Assembly: GCF_023822005.2 (NCBI RefSeq)
Contig: NZ_CP098806.1
Coordinates: 6,012,501 to 6,076,500 of the forward strand
DNA: 64,000 bases
From: Dyadobacter fanqingshengii
GTDB taxonomy: Bacteria > Bacteroidota > Bacteroidia > Cytophagales > Spirosomataceae
Direction: 5' to 3'
Part shown: positions 59,549 through 64,000 of the stretch, one piece after another
Layout of the letters: every line of letters starts with the position of its first letter
Position numbering within the stretch: position 1 is the stretch's first letter
Notes under the pieces: generated by a model
What the model saw: only the letters and a program-made list of their open reading frames with translations
Told to the model about the DNA's origin: nothing
The model's database searches: none
Program-made: the position numbers and the translations under genes

Positions 59549-60480
59549 TGTTTGCTCAGGATTTGATTAATGAGAGATGATTGCTCTTCATTTGATTTTG
59601 TCAGGCTGGATTTTAGATTATTCTTCAATGTCTCGCTGACAGGGATTGTTTTCAGTTTTTTCAATATTGCTATTTGCATTGCGTAAGGCGAGTTTTCAAA
59701 TGTTTCCCATATCCATTCTTGTTTTTTTGTGTCTGAAAAAAAGCTGCCGCTCACGCGTTGCAATGCGTTTTTTGCAATGAAAATGTTTTTTCCGCTGATA
59801 ACTTTTTCAATGTCGGTTTGATAGGCGTTCTGGACATTGCCTTTCGCATCCATCACTTTTTCCATGGCCCAATATTGATAATGATAATTGTTACTTAGCA
59901 GAAACCGGTGCAGTAATGCGTCGTTCTGATATGATTCAATGATCTTCTTCATTTCTGGAACGGCCGTTCCATATGCAATGTGCCAAAGCGTGTAACAGGT
60001 GTAAACGGCTCCGTCAATCACTTGGTTTTTAATGGTTTTTAATGTTGCGCCCGCCTTGGCATCCACGGAATCCGTTAGGTTGTCCGTGCCGTTTGTAATC
60101 AGATCTTCCATTTTCAGATCAGCAAATATCGAATTGGACTGGGCCAGAATGTCTTGTAACTTTTCATAATCTTCCTGTTTGAATTCGTCATGATCCACTT
60201 TGGTCAAAACCTTATTTTCGGGCAGATCGAAACGTTCGTAATTGCCCAGTAAGTCCCAGTAAAAGTTGATATGCACCGGTTTGCATTCGTTGGTATAGCA
60301 AACCGGCGTGAAAATGTTCCTGAAAAAATGTTGTGGCTGACCTGAGTCGTTCAATGCAAGTTTCAATGTATAGGTTAATGTATCATTTTCAACAATCCGG
60401 AATTCCCGCACCTTTCCCTGGCCAAAAACAGGAGCAGAAAAAGTCCATAAAAAAGCACAACACATCAATACATTTCCCAT
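59545..60480 (-). CDS. Exported protein with flavinylation-like DAKAGAT motif
   Basis: A 311-residue exported protein of no family I recognise. I start at the ATG at 60480 (MGNVLMCCAFLWTFSAPVFGQ), which gives a signal peptide. The frame is open to 60507 without a better start. Landmarks are CYTNECKPVHINFYWDLLGNYERFDLP near residues 61-86 (two Cys, several aromatics), LTKVDHDEF and, at residues 140-146, DAKAGAT, close to the D-x-x-(S/A)-G-A-T site where ApbE attaches FMN in FMN-binding domains; Thr146 would be the target. VYTCYTLWHIAYG follows. A helical C-terminal third contains many Lys. It overlaps the FAD oxidoreductase gene by four bases, and ApbE is the next gene but one. Confidence 0.68.
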   Translation of the reverse strand: MGNVLMCCAFLWTFSAPVFGQGKVREFRIVENDTLTYTLKLALNDSGQPQHFFRNIFTPVCYTNECKPVHINFYWDLLGNYERFDLPENKVLTKVDHDEFKQEDYEKLQDILAQSNSIFADLKMEDLITNGTDNLTDSVDAKAGATLKTIKNQVIDGAVYTCYTLWHIAYGTAVPEMKKIIESYQNDALLHRFLLSNNYHYQYWAMEKVMDAKGNVQNAYQTDIEKVISGKNIFIAKNALQRVSGSFFSDTKKQEWIWETFENSPYAMQIAILKKLKTIPVSETLKNNLKSSLTKSNEEQSSLINQILSKQ

Positions 60481-60500
60481 ATTCACTCCGGCAACTCTGT

Positions 60501-60550
60501 CAGTCAATCAGCGCGTCGGCGCACGGTCATTCAGTCATTCACTCATTCAA
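60501..60550. repeat. Dispersed TGAATGA repeat with hairpin core, copy 2
   Basis: CAGTCAATCA (60501-60510), a GC-rich core with GCGCGTCGGCGCAC, then the 23-base stretch 60528-60550 identical, inverted, to 42166-42188. It lies in the gap between the SusD gene and the exported hypothetical gene, so it is probably transcribed within the locus. Confidence 0.75.
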
Positions 60551-60561
60551 AATTGAAAGTT

Positions 60562-62055
60562 CTACTTCCAATCCGGATTCTGTTCGATCTTCGCATTGGC
60601 ATTAATCTCGTCCTGCGGAATCGGGAAATAGCGGTTTTTGGCAGTCACATTCCTGACGGGATACACGCTGTTCACTGCTTTTGGAATCACAGTCAAAAAC
60701 TTCCCGGTGCGGGTAAGGTCATACCAGCGGTCGCCCTCTGCGAAAAATTCCCAGGCGCGTTCCTGCAAAACGGCTTCGATGAACGCATCTTTTGTCAAAC
60801 CAGCCTTCAAAACGGGCAGTCCTGCACGTTGACGAACCACATTGACAAACTCATAAGCAGCAGCCGTGGCACCATTCGAACGAGCTTCTGCTTCGGCAGC
60901 GATGAGGTAAACATCTGGCATGCGGAGGATCGGGATGTTTGGAATTAAACCGATCGTCGAAACCGGATCCTGGTATTTTTTGATCAAAACACCCTCCGTC
61001 GTAATAGGCGTAATGCTTTTTTGCGGAACCACTTTTCCGGCTTTGTCAATGTAATTGGTGTCCAAAAGCGTCCTGCGCTTGTCTTTTGGATCAAATGAAT
61101 TAAAAAACGACTGGTAAGCGAACATCGAACCAAACGAAGTCCGCGCATACTCCGGTCCGGCACTTCCCGGAGGGCCGCAAAGGCCAACCAGCTGGTGACC
61201 TAATCCAGGCGAAACAGGATCAACTTCATAAGCGAAAATGTTTTCCAGACGTGCAGCATCCTCGTTATCATAGCGATACACATCCCAGACATTGGGTAAA
61301 AGCGCATGCTTATTGGAAGCGATTACCAGTTTTGCCTTTGCCAATGCGGTCGCATAATCTTCGTTATAGAGTGCAACCTTTGCATAGAGTGCAAGTGCCG
61401 CTTCATGGGAAGCACGGCCTTTCACAACCGCCGGAAAGGATGGAAGTTCTGCCGACGTGGCTTGGTCCAGATCGCTGTAAATTTGCTTGTAAACTTCTGC
61501 CTTCGGGCTTTTTGCGGTTAAGGCTTCTTCTTCAGTGTAGCTTGGTGTGATCTTAACCGGGACGTCACCGAAATTTTTGGTCAGAAACCAATGGTAAAAG
61601 GCGCGTAAAAAGTAAGCTTCTCCCAGCACTTGTTTCTTGCGCGGCTCATCCATGTTTGCGCCAGGAACCTTGGCAATCACCCAATTGGCCTTTTCGATGC
61701 CGCTGTAACACGACTGCCAGATCTGCTGAGGCGATTCGTTTACGCGGCTATTACTTTTTTGGGTCGTGTAATTGACGTCATAGGTAAACATGGTCAATGT
61801 GTTACGGCCTACAACACCGCGTGGGTAAGTCTGGTCATCGCTGAAATCCGCAACCAACGTCAGTGCCGGAGCGCCGCCGAGGCCGCCTAATGCGCCGTAA
61901 ACAGCGACCAGCCCTTTTTCAGCGTCGGCGGCTGTTTTGTAAAAGTCTTCGGTATAAATGGATGAGTAGATCGTTTCGTTCAGCTCGCACGAAGGCAGCA
62001 GGAGGGAAGCTCCCAAAATGCTCAGCGTTGCGCTTATTTTTAATGCTTTTCTCAT
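60562..62055 (-). CDS. RagB/SusD-family nutrient-uptake lipoprotein
   Basis: A 497-residue SusD-like lipoprotein. The ATG at 62055 (MRKALKISATL) is chosen over a TTG three codons before. The signal ends in the lipobox LLPSC (Cys near residue 24), then ELNETIYSSIYTEDFYKTAADAEKGLVAVYGAL, a typical SusD start. FLRAFYHWFLTKNFGDVPV and the C-terminal ERAWEFFAEGDRWYDLTRTGKF are the SusD consensus pieces. It binds the ligand at the surface, together with the SusC protein encoded 31 bases upstream. The surrounding hydrolases make a glycan the expected ligand. Confidence 0.93.
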   Translation of the reverse strand: MRKALKISATLSILGASLLLPSCELNETIYSSIYTEDFYKTAADAEKGLVAVYGALGGLGGAPALTLVADFSDDQTYPRGVVGRNTLTMFTYDVNYTTQKSNSRVNESPQQIWQSCYSGIEKANWVIAKVPGANMDEPRKKQVLGEAYFLRAFYHWFLTKNFGDVPVKITPSYTEEEALTAKSPKAEVYKQIYSDLDQATSAELPSFPAVVKGRASHEAALALYAKVALYNEDYATALAKAKLVIASNKHALLPNVWDVYRYDNEDAARLENIFAYEVDPVSPGLGHQLVGLCGPPGSAGPEYARTSFGSMFAYQSFFNSFDPKDKRRTLLDTNYIDKAGKVVPQKSITPITTEGVLIKKYQDPVSTIGLIPNIPILRMPDVYLIAAEAEARSNGATAAAYEFVNVVRQRAGLPVLKAGLTKDAFIEAVLQERAWEFFAEGDRWYDLTRTGKFLTVIPKAVNSVYPVRNVTAKNRYFPIPQDEINANAKIEQNPDWK

Positions 62056-62086
62056 GTTTTTCAAAATAAAAATCAGTGATGAGGAT

Positions 62087-64000
62087 TTAGAATGTTACCT
62101 GAATACCGCCCAGGAATGATCTGGATTGCGGATAAACAAAGTTGTCAACGCCAATGATCGTGTTGGACCCTGCATAAGTGTTCACCTCCGGATCGTATCC
62201 GCTGTAATTGGTGATGGTGAACAGATTATTGGCACTTACATACAACCGAATGCCCTGTACGCCCTTGAAACGCGGTAATGTGTAACCAAGCGTCAGGTTT
62301 TTGCAACGCATATAGGAGCCATCTTCAACCACATAACTTGAAATGGGAAGCCTTCCGCCTTGTGCGGCACTCACATACTGGTTGCTTGGATTCGTAGGCG
62401 ACCACCGATCTGCAACGCCTGCCAGCAAGTTGCGCTGGCCCAGCGGATTCTCGAATGACAAGCGGCTTGCATTGTAGATGTCATTGCCCTGCGATCCGGA
62501 AATGAATACGCCCAGATCAAATCCTTGGAAAGCCAGATTTGTTGAAAAACCATAAATGAATTTTGGATTTGGATTGCCAACAATAACCTGATCTGCTGCG
62601 GTGATCTGATTGTCGCCCGTAACATCTTTCACCTTATGCCCGCCCAGGCGGCCGTCATAGCCGGGGAGTATTGCTTCGCCCGTTTGATTTACCCCATCAA
62701 AAACATACGTCTTAAACATGCCGAGCGGCTGGCCAATCGAGAGAACCGTGTAGGTTGTCACAAAACGCTCTTTTGTAACGCCGCCATCCAGATCCAGCAC
62801 TTTATTCCGGTTGAATGTTGTATTGGCCGAGACATCCCATTTCAATGGTCCGTCGAGGATTCGCGCATTCAATGCAAGTTCCAGTCCCTTATTTTCCAGC
62901 GATGCGTAATTGCCTGTGATCGAGCCATAACCTGCGCTTAATGGAAGCGTTTTTACATAAAGCAGATCGTCGGTTTTCTTGTGATAAACATCGGCAATGA
63001 AACTTACGCGGTTATTCAGCAAACTAATGTCAATGCCCAAATTCGCTTGTCTGGATCGTTCCCAACGGAGATCGGGGTTGGCGATCCCGGTTGGATTGAT
63101 TCCGGTCGTGTAAGTATGGTTGATCAGATAATCACTGCCGGTAGAAGCCGCCGTCGAAAGGGATTGGTAGGGGCTGATGCCGCCTGCATTACCCGTAATG
63201 CCAAAACTTCCGCGGAGTTTCAGGTCAGATAACCAAGTTAAGTCTTTCACAAATGGTTCTTCAATCAATCGATAAGCTGCTGAAATTGCTGGGAAGAGAC
63301 CGTATTTATGATTGGCTCCGAATTTGCTGGAACCGTCGATACGCGTTGTTAAATCTAGGAAAAGTTTGTCTTTGAAACCATAATTCACGCGCGCCAGATA
63401 CGAGTCGAGGCGCTGGTTGCTGCGACTGCTGTTCACTGTGCGGGTTAATGCCAGCTGCAATGCTTCATTTTGGGTAGCGTCATTCGGGAACCCTGACGCG
63501 CTCATACTGTTTGAATTAGATTGTTCAAGCTGCGTTCCAAAAACGGCTGTTGCTTTGAATGTATGATTTTTACCAAGATTTGTGTTGTAGGTCAAAATGC
63601 TTTCGTGCAGCAAAGCGAGGAAATTGCCATTGGCTTTTGAACCTGATCCGGAATTATCATTGAGATCGCTCTTGTTAACAATGGACCTCGGGGAGTAGGA
63701 ATTGTATAATTCACCGCGCTGATCAATGTTGAATGATGCGCGATAAGTGAGTCCTTTTACAAAATTCACCTCGGCATATAAATTTGCCAGCGTCCTTTTA
63801 ATATCTCTGTTATTGGTTATAGCAGCAAAGTTCAATGGATTCACAACCTCGCGATATTGACCGCCAGCCTGCTCGCCAAAAGGAAAAATGGAGCCGTCTT
63901 CGCGATAAGGTTTCAGGGTAGGAGGTGCGCCGATTGCCGCACCCAAAACCGACGACAGCACCGCACCGCCATCACCAATGTTCTCACCACCCGTCTGAAT
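62087..64000 (-). CDS. SusC/RagA TonB-linked outer-membrane protein, 5' end beyond the window
   Basis: C-terminal part of a SusC-family transporter; 637 codons are visible and the frame is open to base 64000 with no stop. The shorter frame from 63961 begins at a GTG that is not a start. The visible part holds barrel strands with SusC marks: FLDLTTRIDGSSKFG, LKLRGSFGITGNAGG, ISLLNNRVSFIADVYHKKT and GFDLGVFISGSQGNDI, ending in GGIQVTF with the terminal Phe. The signal peptide, regulatory domain and plug lie outside the window. It is the first visible gene of the locus running to 47367. Confidence 0.92.
   Translation of the reverse strand: MQTGGENIGDGGAVLSSVLGAAIGAPPTLKPYREDGSIFPFGEQAGGQYREVVNPLNFAAITNNRDIKRTLANLYAEVNFVKGLTYRASFNIDQRGELYNSYSPRSIVNKSDLNDNSGSGSKANGNFLALLHESILTYNTNLGKNHTFKATAVFGTQLEQSNSNSMSASGFPNDATQNEALQLALTRTVNSSRSNQRLDSYLARVNYGFKDKLFLDLTTRIDGSSKFGANHKYGLFPAISAAYRLIEEPFVKDLTWLSDLKLRGSFGITGNAGGISPYQSLSTAASTGSDYLINHTYTTGINPTGIANPDLRWERSRQANLGIDISLLNNRVSFIADVYHKKTDDLLYVKTLPLSAGYGSITGNYASLENKGLELALNARILDGPLKWDVSANTTFNRNKVLDLDGGVTKERFVTTYTVLSIGQPLGMFKTYVFDGVNQTGEAILPGYDGRLGGHKVKDVTGDNQITAADQVIVGNPNPKFIYGFSTNLAFQGFDLGVFISGSQGNDIYNASRLSFENPLGQRNLLAGVADRWSPTNPSNQYVSAAQGGRLPISSYVVEDGSYMRCKNLTLGYTLPRFKGVQGIRLYVSANNLFTITNYSGYDPEVNTYAGSNTIIGVDNFVYPQSRSFLGGIQVTF

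Overview
The window looks like a chromosome segment of a Gram-negative member of Bacteroidota, most likely the Cytophagales (Dyadobacter/Spirosoma-like). That placement is an inference from family content. Supporting signs are two SusC/SusD pairs, a DUF5686 outer-membrane protein, many lipobox or signal-peptide exported proteins, -7 boxes of the Bacteroidota form TAnnTTTG, and starts without clear Shine-Dalgarno sequences. I see no rRNA, tRNA, CRISPR array, prophage or insertion sequence.

Layout. 1-13,000: housekeeping genes (metF, a YbjQ-like protein, nitroreductase plus an orphan ABC ATPase, DUF5686 and SanA-like envelope proteins, topoisomerase IV subunit A, a Nudix hydrolase, an FAD enzyme and an exported sugar isomerase). 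13,000-24,000: a lipoprotein, a HicAB toxin-antitoxin pair abutting a glutaryl-CoA-type dehydrogenase, a sterol-desaturase-like enzyme, an XRE regulator, a beta-barrel protein, leuS, a GH25 muramidase and agmatine deiminase. 24,000-33,500: a degenerate Hint protein, an AEC permease, a cluster of dispersed repeats, an exported aminotransferase, and a SusC-SusD-lipoprotein operon behind a long structured leader that ends in a terminator-like hairpin. 33,500-37,800: N-carbamoylputrescine amidase, a GT9 glycosyltransferase and two LpxL-like acyltransferases. 37,800-47,350: one minus-strand sulfur assimilation operon reading TauE-type exporter, metZ, a PIN toxin-antitoxin pair, cysH, cysD, cysN, sulfite reductase, SUMT. 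47,350-64,000: a polysaccharide-utilization-like locus (SusC, SusD, a hypothetical exported protein, FAD oxidoreductase, ApbE, six-hairpin glycosidase-like protein, sodium:solute symporter, GH2 enzyme, second FAD oxidoreductase) interrupted by a PIN toxin-antitoxin pair on the other strand.

How genes work together. In the sulfur operon CysDN makes APS, an iron-sulfur APS reductase makes sulfite, a siroheme sulfite reductase makes sulfide, SUMT supplies a siroheme precursor and MetZ fixes sulfide into homocysteine, which MetF would help methylate. AguA and AguB, 9 kb apart, make putrescine from agmatine. In the 52-64 kb locus four genes overlap by 1-4 bases, which tightly couples ApbE (a flavin transferase) to an exported FAD oxidoreductase and to a small exported protein carrying a flavinylation-like DAKAGAT motif. 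I read this as a candidate periplasmic flavin-based sugar-oxidation system, the most interesting unit here together with the SusC leader attenuator.
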